From: Nemertoderma westbladi
Lineage: Eukaryota; Xenacoelomorpha; Nemertodermatida; Nemertodermatidae
Assembly (NCBI GenBank): GCA_032718475.1
Contig: JAUCBJ010000943.1
Location: forward strand, 1-64,000
DNA length: 64,000 bases
Reading direction: 5' to 3'
Shown here piece by piece: positions 43,326 to 55,784 of this stretch (its first letter is position 1; every line of letters begins with the position of its first letter). The notes below the pieces were generated by a model. It saw only the letters and a list, made by a program, of their open reading frames with translations, searched no databases and was not told the origin of the DNA. Both the position numbers and the translations under genes were made by a program.

Positions 43326-45503
43326 CATACAGATAAACTTGATATTTACAAAATAATTATGTTTTGTGGTTTTAAATAAATCTATTTTAATATTCTTATC
43401 GTATAAATAATACGAAGAAATGTTTATAACTTTTTGTGATTAATTATTAAATTTTAAACATATTTATTGGAGAAACTATGATAAATTTATTCGCGTATAA
43501 TATTATTGACTCTAAACTATTATAAGTATATTTTTTCTAATTCCATAAACCTCGAAGCCTATATTTATTTAATGAAACCGCGACCATGAGTAAGGACATT
43601 GAAACAGAGATGTACTCCACATGGGTGGTGCAGCACCACCGTGTGCGGTGCTGGTGGTAGGACCTTTGAAATCATTTTTGCATCTACGTACATTGTATAT
43701 GTCATCGTATACTGTATATCTTTTTGGAAGGAGAACAATACTTACGGTGCACTATTAATATTGCTTGGCTTGTGTTAAAACCATTCAATTAATTGATGTT
43801 TAAATTTTTAATGAAAATATTTATAACAAGTTTGAATTCATAAAAAAATGTTGATTACATATAGCTTTATTATTCTTAATAAAAGATAGTATTGGTATTG
43901 GTAATGGTAAATTTAAATTAATAATATGTAATAACCGTAAACTAGTTTCAACATTCAACTAATAATAAAGTAATAATTATTAAACCGATTTACTTTAAAC
44001 TTCCCTCCCCAAACTCCAGTTAACCTTTGTATTGTAGTATATATTTTAAGCCATTGAGTTATTGTAGTATATATTGTGCTATTGAGTTTGATTTATATGT
44101 TCTGAGTTTTATTTATTTTTATTCTGGTCCCAAAATATATATTCCGATTTAATGTATATCTCCATCACCCTTCCTACTATAATACAATTGTAGTAATCAG
44201 TTAGTAATGTTTGTGTTGAGTTGAATAACATTAAATATTTACTTATAGTGTTATAAACGTTCTCTTTAACATTACAGTATGAGGTTTTACTATCCGATCG
44301 CATGCCATGTCTCGAGTCGAGAACAACCTGTATAATTTTATCACATTAATAGATAGATTGAAGTGAAGTGAAGTATGCCTATAAATATTTAACGTTATTT
44401 AGCTAATTACAAACAATAGTATTATTACAAAATTTATTGATATTGGATATATTTATAATTTCATTCGACAATTGATTTATAATGCGTAAGAAATAGTAAT
44501 ACGCACGTATTTATGTATGTATGTATGTATGTATGTATACATACAGATAGACGAGAAACTACTGTACGTAGATTCACTTCACGCTCACCACACCGTAAAT
44601 AATAAAATATACATCCTGTTTTTCTATCGTAATATTTCAAATATTGAATACAAATTATGTTACCTATATCGTTATTAAGGTAGATTTATGCTACAATGTA
44701 TGTATGAATGGCTGCCTACAGCCATTATTATTATTAAATGTACTTAATATGCTTTAATATTATTATTATATTGATTATGGATGTTGTTTAACGAATCAAT
44801 TATTTTATCCATCTATCTATAGAGCGACCCATGACCCAGTCGAGGTCTATAGGATGGGACAATGGTCGCTACTATAACTACTAACGACTGTCTTTCTTTG
44901 CTTCTGCTGAACGTGCTGCTGAACGTTATTTTGCTACGTTACAATAACATCTTTACTTGATTATACGTAGTGTCGTATTGCACATAAAATTGCCTTTGGG
45001 ATGATGAACAATATTAGTTCTAGTTACACAATTAGAACAATAATTAGGCCTACTTCCCTACATGTATATGCATTGCCATGTGTATATGAGAACCAGTTAA
45101 ATTACTGTAGTAATCAAAACATTGGATAAGAGTAGCGCCCACCCCTGCGTCTACCCTCGTGTAGCAGCTATCGATAGGAAAGCTGTCGGGTCGCGTCCGG
45201 CTTCCGCCGACTATGTTTGCTTTTGCTTTGATTGTCATGTAGAAACGAAAATAAAAGTTCAACAAGCTATCACCAATTCATCTTTCGCAGAAAATACACG
45301 GGGGATGTCAATTACAGGCCCATAACTTCGGCATACCTTCATCAAACCCACACAGCCGCGGTGGCAGGCTAAAGCTAACACCATGTGATATGCCTGCACC
45401 AATGGTATCACTCATTGCTTGCACCAATTATTGGTGTCATACTGTGTATTACGCATAATGTACAAACTGTACGGCCGATATGCGAAACATCCCCAAAGGC
45501 GCG
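43326..45503. other. AT-rich spacer between two minisatellites
   Basis: No gene is recognised. Contains an (ATGT)n microsatellite at about 44512-44538. A 67-codon frame at 45122-45325 resembles nothing known. Confidence 0.5.
44512..44538. repeat. (ATGT)n microsatellite
   Basis: About seven uninterrupted TATG repeats. Confidence 0.9.
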
Positions 45504-48500
45504 GAGGCAGGGGCCACTGACGCAAATACAGAGGCAGGGGCCACTGACGCAAATACAGAGGCAGGGGCCACTGACGCAAATACAGAGGCAGGGGCCACTG
45601 ACGCAAATACAGAGACAGGGGCCACTGACGCAAATACAGGCAGGGGCCACTGACGCAAATACAGAGGCAGGGGCCACTGACGCAAATACAGAGGCAGGGG
45701 CCACTGACGCAAATACAGAGACAGGGGCCACTGACGCAAATACAGAGGACGGGGCCACTGACGCAAATTCAGAGGCAGGGGCCACTGACGCAAATACAGA
45801 GGCACGGGCCACTGACGCAAATACAGAGGCAGGGGCCACTGACGCAAATACAGAGACAGGGGCCACTGACGCAAATACAGAGGCAGGGGCCACTGACGCA
45901 AATACAGAGACAGGAGCCACTAACGCAAATACAGAGGCAGGGGCCACTGACGCAAATACAGAGGCAGGCGCCACTGACGCAAATACAGAGGCAGGGGCCA
46001 CTGACGCAAATACAGAGGCAGGGGCCACTGACGCAAATACAGAGGCAGGGGCCACTGACGCAAATGCAGAGGCAGGGGCCACTGACGCAAATACAGAGGC
46101 AGGGGCCACTGACGCAAATACAGAGACAGGGGCCACTGACGCAAATACAGGCAGGGGCCACTGACGCAAATACAGAGGCAGGGGCCACTGACGCAAATAC
46201 AGAGGCAGGGGCCACTGACGCAAATACAGAGACAGGGGCCACTGACGCAAATACAGAGGCCGGGGCCACTGACGCAAATTCAGAGGCAGGGGCCACTGAC
46301 GCAAATACAGAGGCAGGGGCCACTGACGCAAATACAGAGGCAGGGGCCACTGACGCAAATACAGAGACAGGGGCCACTGACGCAAATACAGAGGCAGGGG
46401 CCACTGTTGCAAATACAGAGGCATGGGCCAATGACGCAAATACAGAGGCAGGGGCCACTGACGCAAATACAGAGGCAGGGGCCACTGACGCAAATACAGA
46501 GGCAGGGGCCACTGACGCAAATACAGAGGCAGGGGCCACTGACGCAAATACAGAGGCAGGGGCCACTGACGCAAATACAGAGGCAGGGGCCACTGACGCA
46601 AATACAGAGGCAGGGGCCACTGACGCAAATACAGAGGCAGGGGCCACTGACGCAAATACAGAGGCAGGGGCCACTGACGCAAATACAGAGGCAGGCGCCA
46701 CTGACGCAAATACAGAGGCAGGGGCCACTGACGCAAATACAGAGGCAGGGGCCACTGACGCAAATACAGAGGCAGGGGCCACTGACGCAAATACAGAGAC
46801 AGGGGCCACTGACGCAAATACAGAGGCAGGGGCCACTGACGCAAATACAGAGGCAGGGGCCACTGACGCAAATACAGAGGCAGGGGCCACTGACGCAAAT
46901 ACAGAAGCAGGGGCCACTGACGCAAATACAGAGGCAGGGGCCACTGACGCAAATACAGAGGCAGGGGCCACTGACGCAAATACAGAGGCAGGGGCCACTG
47001 ACGCAAATACAGAGGCTAGGGGCCACTGACGCAAATACAGAGGCAGGGGCCACTGACGCAAATACAGAGGCAGGGGCCACTGACGCAAATACAGAGGCAG
47101 GGGCCACTGACGCAAATACAGAGGCAGAGGCCACTGACGCAAATACAGAGGCAGGGGCCACTGACGCAAATACAGAGGCAGGGGCCACTGACGCAAATAC
47201 AGAGGCAGGGGCCACTGACGCAAATACAGAGGCAGGGGCCACTGACGCAAATACAGAGGCAGGGGCCACTGACGCAAATACAGAGGCAGGGGCCACTGAC
47301 GCAAATACAGAGACAGGGGCCACTGACGCAAATACAGAGGCAGGGGCCAAAATACAGAGACAGGAGCCACTGACGCAAATACAGAGGCAGGGGCCACTGA
47401 CGCAAATACAGAGGCAGGGGCCACTGACGCAAATACAGAGGCAGGGGCCACTGACGCAAATACAGAGGCAGGGGCCACTGACGCAAATACAGAGGCAGGG
47501 GCCACTGACGCAAATACAGAGGCAGGGGCCACTGACGCAAATACAGAGGCAGGGGCCACTGACGCAAATACAGAGGCAGGGGCCACTGACGCAAATACAG
47601 AGGCAGGGGCCACTGACGCAAATACAGAGGCAGGGGCCACTGACGCAAATACAGAGGCAGGGGCCACTGACGCAAATACAGAGGCAGGGGCCACTGACGC
47701 AAATACAGAGGCAGGGGCCACTGACGCAAATACAGAGGCAGGGGCCACTGACGCAAATACAGAGGCAGGGGCCACTGACGCAAATACAGAGGCAGGGGCC
47801 ACTGACGCAAATACAGAGGCAGGGGCCACTGACGCAAATACAGAGGCAGGGGCCACTGACGCAAATACAGAGGCAGGGGCCACTGACGCAAATACAGAGG
47901 CAGGGGCCACTGACGCAAATACAGAGGCAGGGGCCACTGACGCAAATACAGAGGCAGGGGCCACTGACGCAAATACAGAGGCAGGGGCCACTGACGCAAA
48001 TACAGAGGCAGGGGCCACTGACGCAAATACAGAGGCAGGGGCCACTGACGCAAATACAGAGGCAGGGGCCACTGACGCAAATACAGAGGCAGGGGCCACT
48101 GACGCAAATACAGAGGCAGGGGCCACTGACGCAAATACAGAGGCAGGGGCCACTGACGCAAATACAGAGGCAGGGGCCACTGACGCAAATACAGAGGCAG
48201 GGGCCACTGACGCAAATACAGAGGCAGGGGCCACTGACGCAAATACAGAGGCAGGGGCCACTGACGCAAATACAGAGGCAGGGGCCACTGACGCAAATAC
48301 AGAGGCAGGGGCCACTGACGCAAATACAGAGGCAGGGGCCACTGACGCAAATACAGAGGCAGGGGCCACTGACGCAAATACAGAGGCAGGGGCCACTGAC
48401 GCAAATACAGAGGCAGGGGCCACTGACGCAAATACAGAGGCAGGGGCCACTGACGCAAATACAGAGGCAGGGGCCACTGACGCAAATACAGAGGCAGGGG

Positions 48501-50629
48501 CCACTGACGCAAATACAGAGGCAGGGGCCACTGACGCAAATACAGAGGCAGGGGCCTACTGACGCAAATACAGAGGCAGGGGCCACTGACGCAAATACAG
48601 AGGCAGGGGCCACTGACGCAAATACAGAGGCAGGGGCCACTGACGCAAATACAGAGGCAGGGGCCACTGACGCAAATACAGAGGCAGGGGCCACTGACGC
48701 AAATACAGAGGCAGGGGCCACTGACGCAAATACAGAGGCAGGGGCCACTGACGCAAATACAGAGGCAGGGGCCACTGACGCAAATACAGAGGCAGGGGCC
48801 ACTGACGCAAATACAGAGGCAGGGGCCACTGACGCATATACAGAGGCAGGGGCCAAAATACAGAGGCAGGGGCCACTGACGCAAATACAGAGGCAGGGGC
48901 CACTGACGCAAATACAGAGGCAGGGGCCACTGACGCAAATACAGAGGCAGGGGCCACTGACGCAAATACAGAGGCAGGGGCCACTGACGCAAATACAGAG
49001 GCAGGGGCCACTGACGCAAATACAGAGGCAGGGGCCACTGACGCAAATACAGAGGCAGGGGCCACTGACGCAAATACAGAGGCAGGGGCTAAAATACAGA
49101 GGCAGGGGCCACTGACGCAAATACAGAGGCAGGGGCCACTGACGCAAATACAGAGGCAGGGGCCACTGACGCAAATACAGAGGCAGGGGCCACTGACGCA
49201 AATACAGAGGCAGGGGCCACTGACGCAAATACAGAGGCAGGGGCCACTGACGCAAATACAGAGGCAGGGGCCACTGACGCAAATACAGAGGCAGGGGCCA
49301 CTGACGCAAATACAGAGGCAGGGGCCACTGACGCAAATACAGAGGCAGGGGCCACTGACGCAAATACAGAGGCAGGGGCCACTGACGCAAATACAGAGGC
49401 AGGGGCCACTGACGCAAATACAGAGGCAGGGGCCACTGACGCAAATACAGAGGCAGGGGCCACTGACGCAAATACAGAGGCAGGGGCCACTGACGCAAAT
49501 ACAGAGGCAGGGGCCACTGACGCAAATACAGAGGCAGGGGCCACTGACGCAAATACAGAGGCAGGGGCCACTGACGCAAATACAGAGGCAGGCGCCACTG
49601 ACGCAAATACAGAGGCAGGGGCCACTGACGCAAATACAGGGGCAGGGGCCACTGACGCAAATACAGAGGCAGGGGCCACTGACGCAAATACAGAGGCAGG
49701 GGCCACTGACGCAAATACAGAGGCAGGGGCCACTGACGCAAATACAGAGGCAGGGTCCACAGACGCAAATACAGAGGCAGGGTCCACTGACGCAAATACA
49801 GAGGCAGGGGCCACTGACGCAAATACAGAGGCAGGGGCCACTGACGCAAATACAGAGGCAGGGGCCACTGACGCAAATACAGAGGCAGGGGCCACTGACG
49901 CAAATACAGAGGCAGGGGCCACTGACGCAAATACAGAGGCAGGAGCCACTGACGCAAATACAGAGGCAGGGGCCACTGACGCAAATACAGAGGCAGGGAC
50001 CACTGACGCAAATACAGAGGCAGGGGCCACTGACGCAAATACAGAGGCAGGGGCCACTGACGCAAATACAGAGGCAGGGGCCACTGACGCAAATACAGAG
50101 GCAGGGGCCACTGACGCAAATACAGAGGCAGGGGCCACTGACGCAAATACAGAGGCAGGGGCCACTGACGCAAATACAGAGGCAGGGGCCACTGACGCAA
50201 ATACAGAGGCAGGGGCCACTGACGCAAATACAGAGGCAGGGGCCACTGATGCGAATACAGAGGCAGGAGCCACTGACGCAAATACAGAGGCAGGGGCCGC
50301 TGACGCAAATACAGAGGCAGGGGCCACTGACGCAAATACAGAGGCAGGGGCCACTGACGCAAATACAGAGGCAGGGGCCACTGACGCAAATACAGAGGCA
50401 GGGGCCACTGACGCAAATACAGAGGCAGGGGCCACTGACGCAAATACAGAGGCAGGGGCCACTGACGCAAATACAGAGGCAGGGTCCACTGACGCAAATA
50501 CAGAGGCAGGGTCCACTGACGCAAATACAGAGGCAGGGGCCACTGACGCAAATACAGAGGCAGGGGCCACTGACGCAAATACAGAGGCAGGGGCCACTGA
50601 CGCAAATACAGAGGCAGGGGCCACTGACA
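45504..50629. repeat. 27-bp minisatellite, about 190 copies
   Basis: The unit starts GAGGCAGGGGCCACTGACGC and ends AAATACA. Because 27 is divisible by three, any stop-free frame stays open: two plus frames and all three minus frames are open, giving ORFs up to 1450 codons. Units with 1-2 bp indels (about 45637, 46150, 47015, 48557) and partial units (GGGGCCAAAATACAGAG near 47347, 48853 and 49088) shift the frame. Substitutions concentrate in the first 1.5 kb, while about 47.3-49.6 kb is nearly uniform. I treat the ORFs as artefacts. Confidence 0.95.
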
Positions 50630-51572
50630 CAACCCGGACCATAATACCTTACTAATTTAGAAAATGCTTGAAAGTAATTCGGTTCAAAAATGTGAGAAGT
50701 ACTTTGCAAAACATAGTAAGCTTAGAACATCCATTTTAAAATGCCTACCAAGTCTATAAAATTAGTTAAGGAATTTGCAAGTTTTGTTAAGTTTATCAAA
50801 TGTGTAATTATCTTGAAAAATGTATTAAGGAAAGTTATCAAGTTTTGCAAAGTTCTTATATAAAGTTATCAAGTTTTGCTAAGTTCTTATATAAAGTTAT
50901 CAAGTTTTGCTAAGTTCTTATATAAAGTTAGCAAGCTTTTAAAATTTTGTATACATCCCGGAAGAGGGGGGGAGGGGGGGGGGGGGGGGGGTCGGGTCGT
51001 TAATTATTTTATACATGGGTCTATGAGGTTCTCCCTTTCTCCCTTTTATACAGGTCGTAGGTTCCAGAATTATTTCAGCCTCAGCGGTGGGAAACTAATA
51101 TTAATATTGATTCAAGACATTTAAATTTAATTATAAAGCAATTAAACATCTTTTACATACTAAACAAGATAAACATTGCTGTTACTGTAACTGTAACGTT
51201 ACTAAATGATACTAAGGGAATTGCGCGATACTCTGAAATATTTCACACCATTTGCATAACTAAAACTATAAAAACTAAAACTAACAATTACTACTTTTTA
51301 TGGTTTTATTTTGTTAAGATGAATACTAATTCACCAGTTTCAACACGGTTTGAAAGCAGTTAAACCCGGCAAGATTACTGGTCATGGTATATCAAAATAC
51401 TAAGCTATTTTATTGTAGAATTTACAGGGTTAGCCAAAAGTACGAAATTTATTCTAAAACTATTTCTGAGGTATAAAAACATAAAAAAATAACACCAAAC
51501 TTATTAGTTTTATCAGATACTCGATAAACAGATATTACTAAAATTTCTCGCAGCTGTTGTAGCAACACGTGT
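50630..51572. other. spacer with a small tandem repeat and a G-rich run
   Basis: A 33-bp unit with AAAGTTATCAAGTTTTGC and AAGTTCTTATAT is repeated about four times at 50830-50935. A G-rich run lies at 50966-50991. At 51424 CAGGGTTAGCCAAAAGTACG looks like a lone Tc1/mariner-type terminus; no partner was found. Confidence 0.5.
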
Positions 51573-53918
51573 TCAATCATGGTCATTGTCGCTGATGCAT
51601 GGTACTCCAAAATATTTTTCACCATATGAAAAACCAATAAAATAATTAACTAGTTTTGTACTTTCAACTACGATTTTGCCAGAACTAGTTAATAAAAAAA
51701 AACGTGCATTCCTATATAAACACTGTTTCAAATCATCACTGAGATTGGATAAGTCGAGATCGCCTAGTATTGAATTTCCTACAAATGAGCTACAAAGGCA
51801 ATAAATTTTGCCACTGTTATGCACAATAATATAATCAATATTTAAAAATACAAAATCATTATGCTCATTTTTAGTAAAGGCCAAATATGACTTAGATCGC
51901 AATTTGCGTGTGTGTTGAAATGAGTGATACACTTTGCCATTAACAAATATTCTATAAGCTGTACCTTTTACTTCAGAGAGCCGAATATTATATACTAATA
52001 ATTCATCATATAATTGAGGCAACAAGGCAAATAATTTCCCAAGAATCTTTCCATTAATGTCCTTTGGCACAGAACGACTATTTCGTAAATTTAATTTATA
52101 TCGAATAAACCTTTTTATTATAATAGATGCTTCACTTTTGCTTCCAGACACTAGACACTTGAGATAATGAAAGGCACTTTCAAACATAGCCGCCGAGGAA
52201 CTCTGTAAAGGACCGAACATCTCTACTTGATTTGGCAGATGGGATATAGCATGAAGAGATAGAGTTTGAGATGCATTACCAAAAAGTGTAGCCACAGCCT
52301 GCCGAAAAAACCGAATCAATCCTTCCGAATCAGCAATACCTTGTGGTTCAATACTCTCATTTAGGAGAATGTGCAGCATAGTGGAAAAGCACAATATTGT
52401 AATAATAATCTTATTATCAACAGAAGTGACAAGAAAGAGAAATACCGCATAGTATAAGTAGAAATTTTTATATTCAGTTGCTTTCCAATGGCGTATGTAG
52501 TCTAGAGACCGTGGTTTTCTAGTGAAGGACACTGGCAGTTCAATGGATTCAAGTAGAGGGGAAATATCAGTAGCGCTCACCAAGTCCCGTTTAGTTAGAA
52601 AAGTTAGAATAGTTTTTCCTATACCTAAGTGTAACAGGTGCATTGGATCAAAGGGAGCGGCGATAGGTGTTTCTATAATATCCATGAGAGGTGTCCGACC
52701 TTTAACACCACATTGTGGGGTATTCAGGACTTCAGCCGTTTCTGCCAGAGTAATGTTTGATGCATGAGACCGTAAAATTGATGGTGTTTCTTGGTACGGA
52801 AAAGTCATTTTGCGATACTGATAATCATAAGTACCTACTATAAAGCACCATGGACATCCGTAGTAAGCATTATGGTGACAGATATTTAGAGCATCAGCTT
52901 TTGCTGGTAAATCAGCAATAAGAATGAAAGGTTTAATTTTAATTGTAATACGATTAAACTCAAGAGAGAAATTCATAATATTGTCAGTAGCCAATTGACA
53001 TAAATGTAAAATATTAGGTTTATCGAAGCCATGATACAATGAAATTAAAAGAAGATTTTCGAATTTTTTACGTACTGCCAAAGGAAGATTTATCACACAT
53101 GCCATTACAGGCCATAAACAACACCCCTTAGACTTATGAACGGGAACCACACCGTCGGTATTTAAGCAGATATATATATAGTACTCGGAAAGATCATTAT
53201 CCTGAAAATTGAACAAGCTTCCACTTGTAATATCCATCAAAACGTGTGAATTAATATAATTTCTAAAGTTTGAAGCAACAAATTTAAATACGTCCGGATG
53301 CAATCTGAGCAATGCTTTCACCTGCTCCTCTAAATCAATATTATAAAATGTATTAGTGCCAGATTTACTTGTACTACAATTTGTAGAAATTATATCACAG
53401 TAATCCAAAATGTCTTGCTTCTGAAATTCAGAGAAACGAGGTGTTTGGTTTGGTAATGGCAATATTTCGGCAATGAAATCTAATATGTCTTTTACAGCTG
53501 AATCACTCAAGTGATGCTTCACAATAATATCAGAAAATTTATTTATGAATATCTCCCTTGTTAACTGTGACCCACAATACAGATAGTCATCTACTTCACT
53601 TGTGACACTACTGTCATTTATTGCACCATCAGTCAATTTACTAACATCAAGATCAAATGGTATAGGAGAAGAAGTAAGCTGCGCATTGTTTCCAAAAACG
53701 TTGGTTATACTGGAAGAAAATTGTTCATACTCAGGAATTTCCTGAAGTTTCGGGATATCATTATCATGAAAAGAGTTAGAGTAAATTGAATCACTACTTG
53801 ATGATGATGGAGATGTACTGCTGTTAGTATACGAAACTCTTCTTTTATGAACTTTATTGTATTTTGTCATAAAGTTCACTTTAGATTTACGAAAGTATGG
53901 TCTTTTTCTTGCACTCAT
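51573..53918 (-). CDS. Tnp2/CACTA-like DDE transposase
   Basis: 781 residues from ATG 53918, uninterrupted. The N-terminal 70 residues are basic then Ser-rich. Core: YIYICLNTDGVVPVHKSKG (Asp255), LWPVMACVINLPLAVRKKFE, FILIADLPAKADAL, HHNAYYGCPWC (a probable zinc site), APFDPMHLLHLGIGKTIL (Asp424) and MFGPLQSSSAAMFESAFHYL (Glu580). This order (LNTDG..., WPV...NLP..R, gC.WC, D.MHL, GPL...MFE..) is that of Tnp2/DUF4218 transposases of the CACTA/EnSpm group. The two Asp and the Glu are the likely catalytic triad. It should act in the nucleus on its own transposon ends. Downstream of a BEN-domain gene on the same strand. No terminal repeats were found, so it could also be a domesticated gene, but both frames being intact suggests a young element. 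Confidence 0.8.
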   Translation of the reverse strand: MSARKRPYFRKSKVNFMTKYNKVHKRRVSYTNSSTSPSSSSSDSIYSNSFHDNDIPKLQEIPEYEQFSSSITNVFGNNAQLTSSPIPFDLDVSKLTDGAINDSSVTSEVDDYLYCGSQLTREIFINKFSDIIVKHHLSDSAVKDILDFIAEILPLPNQTPRFSEFQKQDILDYCDIISTNCSTSKSGTNTFYNIDLEEQVKALLRLHPDVFKFVASNFRNYINSHVLMDITSGSLFNFQDNDLSEYYIYICLNTDGVVPVHKSKGCCLWPVMACVINLPLAVRKKFENLLLISLYHGFDKPNILHLCQLATDNIMNFSLEFNRITIKIKPFILIADLPAKADALNICHHNAYYGCPWCFIVGTYDYQYRKMTFPYQETPSILRSHASNITLAETAEVLNTPQCGVKGRTPLMDIIETPIAAPFDPMHLLHLGIGKTILTFLTKRDLVSATDISPLLESIELPVSFTRKPRSLDYIRHWKATEYKNFYLYYAVFLFLVTSVDNKIIITILCFSTMLHILLNESIEPQGIADSEGLIRFFRQAVATLFGNASQTLSLHAISHLPNQVEMFGPLQSSSAAMFESAFHYLKCLVSGSKSEASIIIKRFIRYKLNLRNSRSVPKDINGKILGKLFALLPQLYDELLVYNIRLSEVKGTAYRIFVNGKVYHSFQHTRKLRSKSYLAFTKNEHNDFVFLNIDYIIVHNSGKIYCLCSSFVGNSILGDLDLSNLSDDLKQCLYRNARFFLLTSSGKIVVESTKLVNYFIGFSYGEKYFGVPCISDNDHD

Positions 53919-54533
53919 AACTATAACTACTGTATATATAAAGTCAAATCAATCAACGATAAACAAACATAAAATTATAGCGTATCATTTGAATTTGATT
54001 TTTCACTACTTAAAATATTCCAAACCCATTTTATATTTTATTGCAAATAAAACAAACACAATAATAACAAACAAAACAAAACAATAATTGCACAGAAAAT
54101 AATAAAATGGTGTTAACGTATCAATTTGTATAAATTAAAAAAATCCAACAATTATAAAATAACCTTATCCGTTATATTTTTCATTTACAAAAACATAAGT
54201 TTAATGAAAAAAAATGATCGTTTTTCGATAATAACCTAGAGTTAAAAAGGCACCAAATAAACTACCGGTAATAGTTTTTTCCTAAAACAATTAAAAAAAA
54301 AAAACAATTCGTTCTTTCAGTGTAGACAATTTATTATTGTCATACCTGGTCTCCATTGTATTGCATAGATTTTGAAAAACAACTGCTTGCAAATATATAT
54401 ATATATATATACATATATACATATACCTGTATATCGTTCATCGGGCAAAAACAGTCAAAATTATACGAATATGAAAATATAAGGACTGCTGTTCGTATAC
54501 GAAACTCTGCGCTTTTAAAATATCTTTATTGCA
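53919..54533 (-). other. spacer between transposase and BEN gene
   Basis: AT-rich 615-bp gap with a (TA)n run at about 54393-54425. It would hold the transposase promoter or an intergenic region. No coding sequence is seen. Confidence 0.5.
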
Positions 54534-55784
54534 TTAATTAACACTCTCAGAATTAACATCATCCTGTCCCTGATGAATGGCCACAATGCGACGACGTTTC
54601 CCATTACTCAGATCACATCCCAGCTGATTCACGGCAGTAATACAAGAACGAATTAGATCCATGTCGTCATATTTATCCAGGTTAAATCGACTGACCAACG
54701 CATTGAGGAAGATTTCGGACTTGACAGGATCCAATGGAATGCGTTTCGTTGAACTCATTCTAACAGGGAAAAGAATTCCTTTACTAAGTTCAGCATCAGT
54801 CCACAGCTTCCGTGCAATCAGAGCCCCATAAGTAGTCGGATTCATATTGCGACTACCCAGAGCTACAATATTTATTTCGCCAAAATAAACTGGGGTCGGA
54901 TTTGCTGTTGTCAATGATATTGAGCCGGAATCGATAGGGGGGCTCGATTGATATGAAGACGAGGAACTTTTCAAAAGCTTGTATATACCCTTAGTAAGTT
55001 CACTGGACCTCTTATTCTGCTTTGCTTGCAGTTTAACAACCATATTCATCGCGGTGGTGTTTCTATTCAACGCCTTGATTATAGGCTTAAGCAATGCATT
55101 GGTGGTAGAACTGCCAGTCTCAATGATTTCGGCATCGTCAGTTTCTTCTTCAGACAGACCACCATCAGAGCTTGAATTGGTTGAATTCCCTAAACCAACC
55201 GAACTTGATTTATTAACTTGGTCTACATCTGGAGTAGTAATACCGGTACGATGAACCCTACCTTCCCTTTCTGAGTCCTGATCTAGCACATTGTTAAAAA
55301 ATTGATTAACATCGAAATTACCAGAATGAATATCGTCAGTGTTTGTGGCATGTTGCGAGTGGCGTGACTCATCCAGAAACCCAAAGCTGCTGTTCTCACT
55401 GATAGACCGTTTGTTAGCCTCTATTTGTAATCGGCGTTCCTTCGCGCGTATCTCTTCCTCGATTTCAGAATGGCCAAGATAAAGTGATGAAACAAGTCCA
55501 GTGGGACTTTCCCTGTCTTTTAAGGCAATGGTATCTCTTAGTTTTAGAGATTTAAGATCCAAGTCTCTCGGCAATAAAGTTGAATTGCTTGTTATAGAAG
55601 TGTAACGGTTCTCTTCTGGAAAATACAGCAGTATGTATTGACAAGTAGAATATTTATCTACCGTTGTCCCTGGAATACGTCGTGGCCTTGAGGCGGAAAT
55701 AGTAGAGATTCGCGCGGCTGATGGTGAATTGATGGATTGCAGAGGGATCCCACTCACACTTGCTAACGCATTTGAATAATCCAT
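54534..55784 (-). CDS. BEN-domain protein, probable transposon accessory gene
   Basis: 416 residues from ATG 55784 (MDYSNALASVSGIPLQSI). An N-terminal module at about residues 48-104 (YSTCQYILLYFPEENRYTSI...RDTIALKDRESPTGLVSS) resembles the small beta module preceding many BEN domains. A charged, Ser-rich linker follows. A BEN domain lies at about 315-392 (NPTTYGALIARKLWTDAELS ... DLIRSCITAVNQLGCDLSN). It ends in a basic GKRRRI segment. BEN domains bind DNA or chromatin proteins. The gene lies 615 bp upstream of the Tnp2-like transposase on the same strand and is probably its partner, for example for target or terminus recognition. A host BEND-like gene beside a transposon is the alternative. 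Confidence 0.75.
   Translation of the reverse strand: MDYSNALASVSGIPLQSINSPSAARISTISASRPRRIPGTTVDKYSTCQYILLYFPEENRYTSITSNSTLLPRDLDLKSLKLRDTIALKDRESPTGLVSSLYLGHSEIEEEIRAKERRLQIEANKRSISENSSFGFLDESRHSQHATNTDDIHSGNFDVNQFFNNVLDQDSEREGRVHRTGITTPDVDQVNKSSSVGLGNSTNSSSDGGLSEEETDDAEIIETGSSTTNALLKPIIKALNRNTTAMNMVVKLQAKQNKRSSELTKGIYKLLKSSSSSYQSSPPIDSGSISLTTANPTPVYFGEINIVALGSRNMNPTTYGALIARKLWTDAELSKGILFPVRMSSTKRIPLDPVKSEIFLNALVSRFNLDKYDDMDLIRSCITAVNQLGCDLSNGKRRRIVAIHQGQDDVNSESVN

Noticed and set aside
41236-43356. 706- and 658-codon Ser/Tyr-rich ORFs
   Set aside because: By-product of a stop-free 25-bp satellite; equally long frames occur on the other strand.
41367-50629. CRISPR-like array
   Set aside because: The tandem repeats have no unique spacers and the genome is clearly eukaryotic.
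45408-50709. Very long ORFs (up to 1450 codons) of repeats such as LRQWPLPLY, ASVAPASVF and GATDANTEA
   Set aside because: They arise because the 27-bp unit is stop-free in five frames. Indel units shift the frame and no promoter, intron or unique domain is attached.
51424-51445. Left end of a Tc1/mariner element enclosing the transposase and BEN genes
   Set aside because: CAGGGTTAGCCAAAAGT resembles such an end, but no inverted partner was found before or after 55784, and the transposase is not of mariner type.
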